Source: Amygdalobacter indicium (GTDB taxonomy: Bacteria > Bacillota > Clostridia > Saccharofermentanales > Fastidiosipilaceae). Taken from it: DNA of 64,000 nt. The translations under genes and the position numbers were made by a program. Positions 52,387-61,121 of this stretch are shown piece by piece; positions within the stretch are counted from its first letter, which is position 1, and each line of letters opens with the position of its first letter. A model generated the notes under the pieces. The model saw only the letters and a program-made list of their open reading frames with translations, did no database searches and was not told the DNA's origin. Location: the NCBI RefSeq assembly GCF_029101545.1, contig NZ_CP118866.1, forward strand, positions 1,426,001 through 1,490,000, given 5' to 3'.

Positions 52387-54249
52387 ATGAAAAAACACAA
52401 GAATGTACCGAATAAGCCGAATAAACCGACCGAGCTTTTACTGCCGACAGCAACTTGCACCAATTATAAAGCGGCAGAGAGAGAAGCTCGATCCACTGCT
52501 GCCGCGCAAGCACAAATCCGGGCCTTAACGCAGGCTGTTATCGCTGAATTGCAGGGACGGAAAAATGAAGCTGCAACAGACAGTGTGCCCGCCGTTCAAG
52601 AACAAATGCCAAAGCAAGTACAGGAGCAGCCGGTCGAACCGGCTTCATTCCGGGCAAGTTCCGGCGCCGATGCTGTAAGTGCAGCTGCAGATATCAAAAA
52701 TACCATAGTAAACAGCACCTTGCAGGAAACTGCGCCTCGACTTTCACCTTCCGTAACAATCAGCCGCAATGCCGAAAATACCGGCGATTTCAAGGCAAAC
52801 ATTTTGCCAACGACAGCTGATGCGACAGCCGAAACGGCGCTGAACATCAACGGCGAACAATCTGCGACGGCACCGCTGCCGCTTTTTCAATCCGGCCTCG
52901 ATTTTTTAACGAATTCCGCAGCTAAACATGATAACTCCACCGCCGACGCTACGATCGTCAAGCATCTGGACAAAGCGGCAGCCTGTAAATTTTTACAGCC
53001 GTATATGCAACAGCCGAAGCCGGGGAAAAAAGCGAAAAGCGAAAAAGGTGCAGCCGAATTACAGCAACAGCAAACTAAACAACGGATTTTCGCCCAAGCT
53101 CAGGCCGATTTACTCTTATTTGTCAATGAACAGCAAGCCAAAAAAGTCGACAAACCTGCCGCTAACGGGAAATGGCAGAAAGCTTGGGACAATTTGGCCG
53201 CCGCTGTTTTCCGAAATATCAAGGAACATACAAACAACTCCGAACACCAATACAGCGCGCTGCTGCTGACAATGACTGCCTGTCTCCTGCCGGCCTTTAT
53301 CTTTTGGAATCTCTTACCCGGCAGCTTCCTGAACATCTACAAAACTCAACTTTCAGGCTATGTCCTCTTATCCATGTATCGTTCGCTGACTGTCATCATC
53401 CTGCCGCTTTTAATCTTTCTGCACCGGCATAATCTCGCGCCGGAATGGCGCAATGCCGTCAGCGGACAAAAGATAAACGTGCCGGCAATCCGTTTTTTCC
53501 TACCTTTAATCGCCTTAACCGCAGCCTGTCTGCTCAACGCTGTCAACCGCTTACTGGTACTCAATCTCTTTCTGCCGTGGAAACGCAATATTACAGAAAT
53601 ACCTTTTTTGATTAAAAGTGCCGGTAATTTGCAAAGCTTGATTTTAATTTTTCTCAGCAACTGTCTCATCGCCGGGACTTTGGAAAGTATCTTTTTCGCC
53701 GGTTTTCTGTTCACCTGTCTGCGCCGCACTTTCTCGCTCAAAACTGCAATTATTCTGGCGACGGCCGCCTGGGTGCCGCTTTATGTCGCTGAACCGGATT
53801 TTATTACCCTGGCGCTCTTCTTCGCCTTTCTCCTCTTTTTCCGGACCGTTTGCGACAATATTTACGTTATTATCGTTTTGAATATTCTAACCCGCACTTT
53901 CATTTTGTTCCTGCGGCAAGCGCTACCTTTCTCGGTAACGCGCAATATTCCTACGTACTCTTCCGCACAGGCGATGCTGCTGGTTGACCTTTTAATTATC
54001 GCCGTCAGCAGCGGTATCCTCTATTATTTATCACATCTCATGCCGCGAATTGCCCCGCAAATACGCCAAATTGCCGGCGAGAAAAACGAGAAAAAAGCGC
54101 TTTGGTTACGTTTCAGCGCCAATATAGCTTATAAGCGACAAAAAGGAGAATTATGGGAAAGTTTGAGCAAGTGCAAGCCGGATTACAAGTTGCTTGTCGC
54201 CTATCTGCTGCTCTGGCTCAACTACTTAATTTATTGGAAATTCCTCTAA
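52387..54249 (+). CDS. Membrane protein with disordered N-terminus and degenerate CPBP-like domain
   Basis: The first 270 or so residues are low-complexity and rich in Ala, Gln, Lys and Thr, and are predicted to be cytoplasmic and disordered. About eight membrane helices follow from residue 295. The segment GTLESIFFAGFLFTCLRR resembles the EExxxR motif of CPBP (CAAX protease/bacteriocin-processing) membrane proteins, but the second Glu is Ser and the later His is not found, so it is probably not an active protease. It is divergent from the giant surface protein gene and shares its regulatory region. Function unknown. Confidence 0.75.
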   Translation: MKKHKNVPNKPNKPTELLLPTATCTNYKAAEREARSTAAAQAQIRALTQAVIAELQGRKNEAATDSVPAVQEQMPKQVQEQPVEPASFRASSGADAVSAAADIKNTIVNSTLQETAPRLSPSVTISRNAENTGDFKANILPTTADATAETALNINGEQSATAPLPLFQSGLDFLTNSAAKHDNSTADATIVKHLDKAAACKFLQPYMQQPKPGKKAKSEKGAAELQQQQTKQRIFAQAQADLLLFVNEQQAKKVDKPAANGKWQKAWDNLAAAVFRNIKEHTNNSEHQYSALLLTMTACLLPAFIFWNLLPGSFLNIYKTQLSGYVLLSMYRSLTVIILPLLIFLHRHNLAPEWRNAVSGQKINVPAIRFFLPLIALTAACLLNAVNRLLVLNLFLPWKRNITEIPFLIKSAGNLQSLILIFLSNCLIAGTLESIFFAGFLFTCLRRTFSLKTAIILATAAWVPLYVAEPDFITLALFFAFLLFFRTVCDNIYVIIVLNILTRTFILFLRQALPFSVTRNIPTYSSAQAMLLVDLLIIAVSSGILYYLSHLMPRIAPQIRQIAGEKNEKKALWLRFSANIAYKRQKGELWESLSKCKPDYKLLVAYLLLWLNYLIYWKFL

Positions 54250-54341
54250 AATTCAGGCTTCCCGGGTGGGGCATCCGGCAAATCCGGTAAATCCGGTAAT
54301 AACTGCGCCGAAGAAGTTACGGCAACTTATAGCGCCGCCGC

Positions 54342-55748
54342 TTAATCTTTTTTGCGAATAAAAGTTCCGGCTGTCAATACAGGGAAAGCTTCCGGTAAAG
54401 GCAAATAAAATTTCGCCTGTGCCTGATTGATCCGCGCCACGGCCAAACCGTTGGCATCATAAAGTTCAGTTACCTTATAAGACAAAATATCTCCGTGCGG
54501 AACAATAATCTCCAGTTCGTCACCCTTATCGACAAAATTGCGTTCCTCGACGGCCACATAGCGGCCTGCCGGTAAAACGGCAGTCGTTTGCGCCCCGCTT
54601 TTCTCCAGCTCCCGCTGTTTGCGTTTACCTAACTGTTTACTGTCGATAATATATTGCTTCAGCGGTAAATAGTCGCCCTGCTGCCGATAATCTCCCAGAA
54701 CAATACCGGCGATTGTCGCCTCTTTCTGATAAGCGGCATTTTCAGCTACCTGCGCATTATCCTGCACCTTATCATAATAAAAGCCCGTACCGTATTCCCG
54801 GTGCGTCATTTGCAGCAATTCCTTTTTCCACGCCGGATCAAAATGATAATTTTCCGGATCGGCTAAATAAGCATCCAGCGCCAGACGATAAGCCCGAATC
54901 GTCATGGCAACATAATACGCACCTTTCATGCGTCCTTCAATTTTGAAACTGGTAACACCGGCATCTACCAAATCCGGGATATGTTCAATCATACATAAGT
55001 CTTTACTTGAGAGTAAATATGTACCGTGATTATCTTCTTCCAGAGAAAATTGGTAATTATCCTCGACATTCTTGCCCTCTTCCAGGGCTTTGCGCAATCT
55101 TTTACGTTCAATCAGCTTATATTCCCAACGGCAAATCTGGGCGCATTCACCCTGATTGGCTCCCCGCCCCGTCAACATATTGGATAAAAGGCAGCGCCCG
55201 GAATAAGCCATACACATCGCCCCGTGCACAAAAGCTTCCAATTCCAAATCCGGCGGCACAACTGCCGAAATAGCCCGAATATCACGCAAAGACAATTCCC
55301 GCGCCAAAACAATTCGTTTCGCCCCGTTGGCCTGCCAGAACAGACAACCTTGCGCATTAGTCACTGACGCTTGGGTGGAAATATGTTTGACCAATTCCGG
55401 TGCCGTCTGACTGAAACGCAAAAAGACTCCCGGATCGGAAATAATCACGCCGTCAGGCCGCAATTGCCGCAAAAATTGAATATAATCATCCAATTCCGCC
55501 ATATGATCCGGATGCGCCATAATATTGCAGGTAATATAAAGATGAACGCCCTTGTCCGTACAATAACGCCGCGCCTCAAACATTTCCTCAGCTGTAAAAT
55601 TTTTACTGAAAGCCCGCAAGCCGAAAGCCTGACCTGCCATATAAACAGCGTCGGCGCCGTAAAGCACCGCCGCTTTTAATTTTTCCATACTGCCGGCCGG
55701 CGCCAACAGCTCGATTTTTCCCCGCCATGCACCTGAATGTTGCGGCAT
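54342..55748 (-). CDS. U32-family protein, TrhP/YrrO-like tRNA uridine hydroxylase
   Basis: The 468-residue protein has the U32 signature ELEAFVHGAMCMAYSGRCLLS (residues about 165-185, given in part) followed by the cysteines of CAQICRWEYKL, a likely iron-sulfur site. SSKDLCMIEHIPDLVDAGV and FKIEGRMKGAYYVA are also typical. Relatives once called peptidases install the hydroxyl of 5-hydroxyuridine in tRNA (TrhP) or modify 23S rRNA. ATG at 55748 is preferred for GAGGTG 4 nt upstream, though ATG at 55763 is possible. It follows mltG in the gene order, like yrrL and yrrO in Bacillus subtilis. Confidence 0.88.
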   Translation of the reverse strand: MPQHSGAWRGKIELLAPAGSMEKLKAAVLYGADAVYMAGQAFGLRAFSKNFTAEEMFEARRYCTDKGVHLYITCNIMAHPDHMAELDDYIQFLRQLRPDGVIISDPGVFLRFSQTAPELVKHISTQASVTNAQGCLFWQANGAKRIVLARELSLRDIRAISAVVPPDLELEAFVHGAMCMAYSGRCLLSNMLTGRGANQGECAQICRWEYKLIERKRLRKALEEGKNVEDNYQFSLEEDNHGTYLLSSKDLCMIEHIPDLVDAGVTSFKIEGRMKGAYYVAMTIRAYRLALDAYLADPENYHFDPAWKKELLQMTHREYGTGFYYDKVQDNAQVAENAAYQKEATIAGIVLGDYRQQGDYLPLKQYIIDSKQLGKRKQRELEKSGAQTTAVLPAGRYVAVEERNFVDKGDELEIIVPHGDILSYKVTELYDANGLAVARINQAQAKFYLPLPEAFPVLTAGTFIRKKD

Positions 55749-55778
55749 ATTCACCTCGTTCATCCTACCCGTTATAGC

Positions 55779-57101
55779 TTAATTACCCTCTAAAGGTGCC
55801 AAATATTTCGCAATATTAGCCTTGTGTTCCTCAAACGTATTGGCGAACACGTTGCGTCCGTCTTTGCCGGCGGCACAGAAAAAGAGATAATTCCGGCTCT
55901 CAGGCTGCGTATCGGGATAAAGTGCGGCGGAAATAGCTTCAGCGCCGGGATTACAAATAGGACCTGGGGTTAAACCGGGATTTTTGTACGTATTATAAGG
56001 AGATTCCCGATTCAAATCTTTATCTTTCACCAGGAAAACCGGCGGTAAACCTTCCTGTTGCCGCAAATAATTAATGCTGGCGCAAGATTCCAGATTCATA
56101 TTCCTACTCATACGATTGCTGAAAACCCGACTGACTTTATACATTTCGCGGGAAATTGAAGATTCCTTCTGAATAATACTGGCTAAAATAATTACTTCAT
56201 CCATAGTCATGTTAAGAGCCTTAGCCCGCTCATAATACTGGTCAAGCAACTTGTAGCGGGTATTATTCAGCATTGTCGCCAAAATCGACTCCTCCGACGC
56301 ATTGTAGTCAAAATAATAAGAATCGGGGAAAAGATAGCCGTCCAAAAGGAAATTACGTCCGGGGGTACGCTTGATTTCGGATAAAAATTCATAGCGCTCG
56401 AACAGTTCAGGGGAGTTCATCAAACTGTCCAGTCTGGCCTCATCGAAGCTGATACCGGCACGACGCAAAATATTCTTAATATCAATATAGGTACTGCCTT
56501 CGGGGATAACCACCAACGCCCGATTGGGCTTCAAAGTCAACGTGAACATCAACTCGTCATACCCCATATTAGGGCGTAAATAGTGCGTACCATATTGATA
56601 ATTGCCGTCGAAGCCGTTTAACTTGGACAAGAGCTGAAAAACGGTTTTACTCTTAATCAGGCCGGCTGCTTCCAGTTTTTGTGCAATATTCTTAGTCGCA
56701 TCACCGAAGTCAATAAAAACCGCCTGTAAATTCTTTTCTCCCGGAATCGGAGCACTGTAATTCAAAGGAATATGCTTCTCTTTTTTCCAGGCTGCCAGGC
56801 GCTGCAGACACCTTTCCGCTTTGATTTTATTCTGCGCCTGCATTTGTTCCCGCGTCTGAGCAGCATTTTGCTGCGCGGCCGGCTTGTCTTTCTTCTCCGC
56901 CTTCAATTGTTTGGAGTACTCTTCATTGACAACGTCCTGAATAAGCTCCTGCTGCGCGGCAATTTGTTGCATATAATCGTAACGGGCCTTTTGGCGCAGC
57001 ACAACACGATAACCGAAAACCAAGCCCAAAACGATTGCCAGCAACAATACACAAACTACCGCAATCCCACTTATAGTCGTCCTTATTTTACGCGAAATCA
57101 T
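55779..57101 (-). CDS. mltG: Endolytic murein transglycosylase MltG
   Basis: The 440-residue protein has one membrane helix at residues 9-33, a charged helical segment, and a YceG domain with VIPEGSTYIDIKNIL (LysM-like subdomain) and ASIIQKESS, which holds the catalytic glutamate. MltG cleaves nascent glycan strands and sets their length during elongation. It lies between typA and the U32 gene, with the same strand throughout, probably one operon. Confidence 0.93.
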   Translation of the reverse strand: MISRKIRTTISGIAVVCVLLLAIVLGLVFGYRVVLRQKARYDYMQQIAAQQELIQDVVNEEYSKQLKAEKKDKPAAQQNAAQTREQMQAQNKIKAERCLQRLAAWKKEKHIPLNYSAPIPGEKNLQAVFIDFGDATKNIAQKLEAAGLIKSKTVFQLLSKLNGFDGNYQYGTHYLRPNMGYDELMFTLTLKPNRALVVIPEGSTYIDIKNILRRAGISFDEARLDSLMNSPELFERYEFLSEIKRTPGRNFLLDGYLFPDSYYFDYNASEESILATMLNNTRYKLLDQYYERAKALNMTMDEVIILASIIQKESSISREMYKVSRVFSNRMSRNMNLESCASINYLRQQEGLPPVFLVKDKDLNRESPYNTYKNPGLTPGPICNPGAEAISAALYPDTQPESRNYLFFCAAGKDGRNVFANTFEEHKANIAKYLAPLEGN

Positions 57102-57149
57102 GTTGTTATCCTTTCCTGCAAACTCAAGCAGCGTTCTTTGCTCCGCTTT

Positions 57150-58994
57150 TTATTGCTTCTTCGCTCTTTGTTTCGCTCGCAAATCCGTACTTAAAATCTT
57201 TTTCCGTAAACGAATGTGTAAGGGGGTAACTTCCACCAATTCATCGTCATTGATTAATTCCAGACATTGCTCCAGACTTAAGTCCATCCGTCCCGTCAAA
57301 CGCAAAGCGTCGTCGGAGCCGGCGGCACGCATATTGGTAACGTGTTTTTTCTTACAGACGTTCACCACCACATCTCCGGGCTTGGGTGTTTTACCGACAA
57401 TTTCGCCCTCATAAACCTGCACACCGGCATCGATAAAGAGCACACCCCGCTCCTGCGCATTGTACAGGCCGTAAGTTACAGCTTCACCTGTCTCCCATGC
57501 GACAATTACGCCGTGCTTACGCGTTTCTATCTCGCCCTTCCACGGTTCAAAGCCGCTAATCAAAGTATTCATTACACCGTTACCGCGAGTATCGGTTAAA
57601 AATTCCGAACGATAACCGATTAAGGCCCGGGAAGAAATATGGAAAGTCATACGGGTGTAACCGTCCTGAATCGGATGCATATCCTTCAATTCGCCTTTAC
57701 GTTCACCGATTTTCTGAATAACCGCACCGACAAATTCATCCGGCACATCAATGTACAAATCTTCCATAGGTTCCAGAACTTTGCCGTCCGGCGTCTTTTT
57801 CAAAATTACTTCCGGTTTACCGACTTGGAATTCGTAACCTTCACGTCTCATCGTTTCAATCAAAATGGACATGGACAGTTCGCCTCTGCCCTTGACGATA
57901 AAGCGGTCGGGAGAATCTGTATATTCCAGACGCATCGCCACATTTTTTTCCATCTCTTTTTCCAAGCGGGCGGACAAGTGGCGGCTCATCAAATACTTAC
58001 CGTCCTGGCCGGCAAACGGACTGTCGTTAACCATGAAATTCATCGCAATCGTCGGCTCTTCAATCGCCACAAACGGCAGCGGCTCAACTTTGTCGACAGC
58101 GCAAACCGTATCACCGATGTTGATATTCTCGATACCGGCCAAACAGACAATCTCACCTGCTGCAGCCTCCGGCACTTCCACTTCTTTCAAAGCCTCGAAA
58201 CGCATAATCTTGTTCAAGCGCGCCTTGCGGACAGTGTCTTCGCCGAAACGCGCCACGGCAATCTCCTGCCCGAGTTTCAAAGTACCGCGATCAATTTTAC
58301 CGATTGCCAGTCGTCCCAAATAAGGATTGGCTTCAACGTTGGAAACTAAAACTTGGGCCGGCAGGTTAGGATCACCCTGCGGCGAGGGCAATTTCTCCAC
58401 AATGGTATCAAGCAGCGGCAAAATATTTTTCGCTTCGCCTTTGATAATTTCTTCGGCTGTAAAAGCGGCAACGCCATCCCGACCGGAAGCATAAACTACC
58501 GGGAAGTCCAACTGTTTGTCCGTAGCATCCAAATTCATAAACAGCTCGTAAACTTCATCCAAAGCTCTTTTCGGTTCCGCGCCCGGTCTATCGCATTTAT
58601 TAATAACTACCAAAGCCGGTAAGCCCAAATTCATCGCCTTGGACAGAACGAAACGGGTCTGCGGCATAGGTCCTTCGAAAGCGTCGACAATCAAAATAAC
58701 CGCATCGACCATTTGCATAATCCGTTCCACTTCGCCGCTGAAATCGGCATGCCCCGGAGTATCGACGATATTAATTCTCGTCTTGCCGTATTGAATAGCC
58801 GTATTTTTGGCCAAAATAGTAATTCCGCGTTCCCGCTCCAAGTCGTTGGAATCCATCACGCAATTATTAACGGTTTCATTATCCCGGAAACTTCCCGACT
58901 GTTTCAGCATCGCATCAACCAGGGTGGTTTTACCGTGGTCGACGTGCGCAATAATAGCAATATTTCTTAAATTTTCCTGTCTTGTTTCTTTCAT
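57150..58994 (-). CDS. typA: Ribosome-binding GTPase TypA/BipA
   Basis: The 614-residue protein has translational GTPase motifs: G1 AHVDHGKT (16-23), G2 RERGITI, G3 DTPGHADF, G4 NKCD, and the unique C-terminal domain of BipA (GEWKPWKGE-like region at FEPWKGEIETRKHGV). TypA assists 50S assembly, especially in the cold. The ATG at 58994 gives the usual length; 19 codons of open frame before it lack homology. The ribosome binding site is weak (AGAAGAG). Confidence 0.95.
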   Translation of the reverse strand: MKETRQENLRNIAIIAHVDHGKTTLVDAMLKQSGSFRDNETVNNCVMDSNDLERERGITILAKNTAIQYGKTRINIVDTPGHADFSGEVERIMQMVDAVILIVDAFEGPMPQTRFVLSKAMNLGLPALVVINKCDRPGAEPKRALDEVYELFMNLDATDKQLDFPVVYASGRDGVAAFTAEEIIKGEAKNILPLLDTIVEKLPSPQGDPNLPAQVLVSNVEANPYLGRLAIGKIDRGTLKLGQEIAVARFGEDTVRKARLNKIMRFEALKEVEVPEAAAGEIVCLAGIENINIGDTVCAVDKVEPLPFVAIEEPTIAMNFMVNDSPFAGQDGKYLMSRHLSARLEKEMEKNVAMRLEYTDSPDRFIVKGRGELSMSILIETMRREGYEFQVGKPEVILKKTPDGKVLEPMEDLYIDVPDEFVGAVIQKIGERKGELKDMHPIQDGYTRMTFHISSRALIGYRSEFLTDTRGNGVMNTLISGFEPWKGEIETRKHGVIVAWETGEAVTYGLYNAQERGVLFIDAGVQVYEGEIVGKTPKPGDVVVNVCKKKHVTNMRAAGSDDALRLTGRMDLSLEQCLELINDDELVEVTPLHIRLRKKILSTDLRAKQRAKKQ

Positions 58995-59146
58995 ACTGTT
59001 TTCTGTCTCTTCTTCTCTTCTATCTCTACTCTGTAAAATTCCAACTATCACATATATCCGTTGTGTCGGTTTACTAATCGTTCAGTCTAGCACCTGCACG
59101 CTACATTGGTATTAAATATTTGTAAACCGGCCGTATATCAATAAGC

Positions 59147-60472
59147 TCAACCGTCCTGCTTGCGTTTTTCCCGCAAAAGGAAATAAATCGGCGTCCCGGC
59201 AAAATCGAAGTGTTGTCGAATCTGATTTTCCAAATAACGCTCATAGCTGAAATGCAATAAATTCCTGTCATTAACAAAGAAAACGAATTTCGGCGGCAAA
59301 ACGGAAACTTGGGTAGCATATTGAATTTTAAGATGCCGACCTTTATATGAAGGCGCCTGCATCATCGCCTGCGCTTCACCGATTACGTCGTTCAACAGGC
59401 CTGTAGCAATTCTGCGGGAAGCCGCCTGATAAACCTGATTAATCAAAGTGTACAAATCAGCCACATGCAAAGCCGTCTTGGCCGAGAGAAAAATAATCGG
59501 GGCCCAGGGCATAAAACTGAATTTAGTTTGTAATTGTTTTACGTATTCTCCCTGACGCAAATTGTTGTCTTTCGCCAAATCCCACTTATTCACCAGCAGA
59601 ATGCAAGCCTTACCTGCTTCCAAAGCTAAACCGGCAATCTTTGTATCCTGTTCCAAAGGTCCGCTCAAAGCATCCATCATAATCAAACAGACGTCCGCTT
59701 TTTCAATCCCGCTGACTGCCCGGACTACGGAATAACGCTCAATAGCATCGTCAATTTTACTTTTGCGCCGCATCCCAGCCGTATCAATAAACAAGTATTC
59801 CTGATCCCCGTATTTCACCGAAGTTTCCAAAGCATCTCTCGTTGTCCCGGCGATATCCGAAACAATGGCCCGCTTCTCGCCGCACAAGCAATTAAGCAAC
59901 GAGCTCTTGCCGACATTAGGCTTGCCGATTAAGGCCACTTTAATAACTTCAGAATCTGCAGCAAATTCATCTGCAAGCGGCAAATCATGACATATTGCAT
60001 CCAGCATATCGCCGATACCCAAGCCGTGCGCCGCTGAAATGGGGAAAACTTCTCCAAATCCCAGTTGATAAAAATCGTAAACTTCCGGCGGTACAGTACC
60101 GGGATTGTCACATTTATTAACGGCAATTACCACCCGTTTGCCGCTTCTGTGCAAAAACTCGGCAATATCCTGATCGGCAGCCTGAAGGCCGCACTTGGCA
60201 TCCACCATAAACAAAATAATATCGGCAGTTTCAATCGCCAGTTCCGCCTGTTGCCGCATTTGACTCAATATTAAATCGTCGCTGTAAGGCTCAATGCCGC
60301 CGGTATCAACCAGTGCCAGCTCCCGATCCAACCAGGTAAATTTAGTATACAAGCGATCACGCGTAACTCCGGGGCGATCGTCTACAATCGCCATTTTCTT
60401 TCCGGCTAAATAATTAAACAAAGAGCTTTTGCCGACGTTGGGGCGCCCTACTACCGCTATAACCGTACTCAT
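59147..60472 (-). CDS. der: Ribosome assembly GTPase Der (EngA)
   Basis: The 441-residue protein has two tandem GTPase domains: GRPNVGKS (9-16) with DTGGIE, and GKPNVGKS with DTAGMRRKS, followed by a KH-like C-terminal domain. The tandem G-domain structure is unique to Der, which is essential for 50S maturation. The ATG at 60472 is 5 nt after AGGTG; seven upstream codons are not needed. Upstream is the rpmF terminator, so der has its own start site. Confidence 0.97.
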   Translation of the reverse strand: MSTVIAVVGRPNVGKSSLFNYLAGKKMAIVDDRPGVTRDRLYTKFTWLDRELALVDTGGIEPYSDDLILSQMRQQAELAIETADIILFMVDAKCGLQAADQDIAEFLHRSGKRVVIAVNKCDNPGTVPPEVYDFYQLGFGEVFPISAAHGLGIGDMLDAICHDLPLADEFAADSEVIKVALIGKPNVGKSSLLNCLCGEKRAIVSDIAGTTRDALETSVKYGDQEYLFIDTAGMRRKSKIDDAIERYSVVRAVSGIEKADVCLIMMDALSGPLEQDTKIAGLALEAGKACILLVNKWDLAKDNNLRQGEYVKQLQTKFSFMPWAPIIFLSAKTALHVADLYTLINQVYQAASRRIATGLLNDVIGEAQAMMQAPSYKGRHLKIQYATQVSVLPPKFVFFVNDRNLLHFSYERYLENQIRQHFDFAGTPIYFLLREKRKQDG

Positions 60473-60527
60473 ATTTTCACCTGCTTTCTCCAATGCTTTT
60501 CTAAAGTTACTTTACTATTTTTCATAA

Positions 60528-60558
60528 TAAAAAAACAGCGAAATAATCGTTCGCTGTT
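60528..60558 (-). terminator. Terminator after rpmF
   Basis: AACAGCGAA (60534-60542) pairs with TTCGCTGTT (60550-60558), followed on the minus strand by a T7-8 run. Confidence 0.9.
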
Positions 60559-60660
60559 CTTTAAGCCGGCTGCAAACCCGCGGTAAACAATTTTGTCTTC
60601 AATCTCGTTAGACCTATATAACAATTGCTACCGGTTTAGCCCTGATCAAAACACCTGCGC

Positions 60661-60855
60661 TTATTCTGCTGTTGCAGCTGTTTCAACTTCAATAACTTGA
60701 CGACCTCTGTATAAGCCGCAAGCCTGACAAGGTCTGTGCGCCAAGCGAAGTTCATGACAGCTTGTGCACTCAACTAAAGCCGGTGCTACTAGCTTCCAGT
60801 TAGAACGAGAACGACGAGAGCGCTCTTTTGACCATCTTCTCTTAGGTACTGCCAT
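60661..60855 (-). CDS. rpmF: 50S ribosomal protein L32
   Basis: The 64-residue protein starts MAVPKRRWSK and has a zinc ribbon with C30, C33, C43 and C46. The ATG at 60855 is 8 nt after GGAGG; an earlier in-frame ATG lacks such a site. The DUF177 gene that often precedes rpmF is absent, and the gene has its own strong promoter. Confidence 0.97.
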   Translation of the reverse strand: MAVPKRRWSKERSRRSRSNWKLVAPALVECTSCHELRLAHRPCQACGLYRGRQVIEVETAATAE

Positions 60856-60871
60856 CTTCGACACCTCCGTT

Positions 60872-60891
60872 TTGTCTTCTTAATAAGACAA
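60872..60891 (-). other. Leader hairpin of rpmF
   Basis: TTGTCTT (60872-60878) pairs with AAGACAA (60885-60891) in the short untranslated leader just before the ribosome binding site. It could influence translation. Confidence 0.45.
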
Positions 60892-60899
60892 GCTAAGTA

Positions 60900-60928
60900 A
60901 GCATAACGCCTATTTTTTCACCTGTCAA
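60900..60928 (-). promoter_or_regulatory. Promoter of rpmF
   Basis: On the minus strand a consensus TTGACA (60923-60928) and TATGCT (60900-60905) are 17 nt apart. It lies 88 nt beyond the end of the downstream 106-bp direct repeat. Confidence 0.8.
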
Positions 60929-61015
60929 TAGTTCTGTATTAGTTTTGCTGCCGCTTTGTAACTGATTTAAGACCGATTTGTAACGGTTTGCCTACATTGC
61001 CGCTGTGCACCGCTG

Positions 61016-61121
61016 TCCGACCTATTGCCGTGCAACGCAAACGCTTGCGTTGCAATTTGCGTCTCATTTTGCAACGCAAATTAAAAGAGCGTTGCAAAGA
61101 AGCTTACAGGCAGCAGATTAT
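61016..61121. repeat. 106-bp direct repeat, copy at the 3' end of the AlbA_2 gene
   Basis: Identical base for base to 62414-62519. It contains a perfect palindrome with 10-bp arms at 61031-61054 and a stem at 61068-61098, plus an alternative stem at 61054-61062 with 61074-61082. The motif GCAACGC occurs four times in alternating orientation. The stop codon of the AlbA_2 gene (61118-61120) lies in its first bases. Confidence 0.97.

Noticed and set aside
54272..54299. Short tandem repeat of AAATCCGGT
   Set aside because: Only about three imperfect 9-bp units between two convergent genes; no evidence of function.
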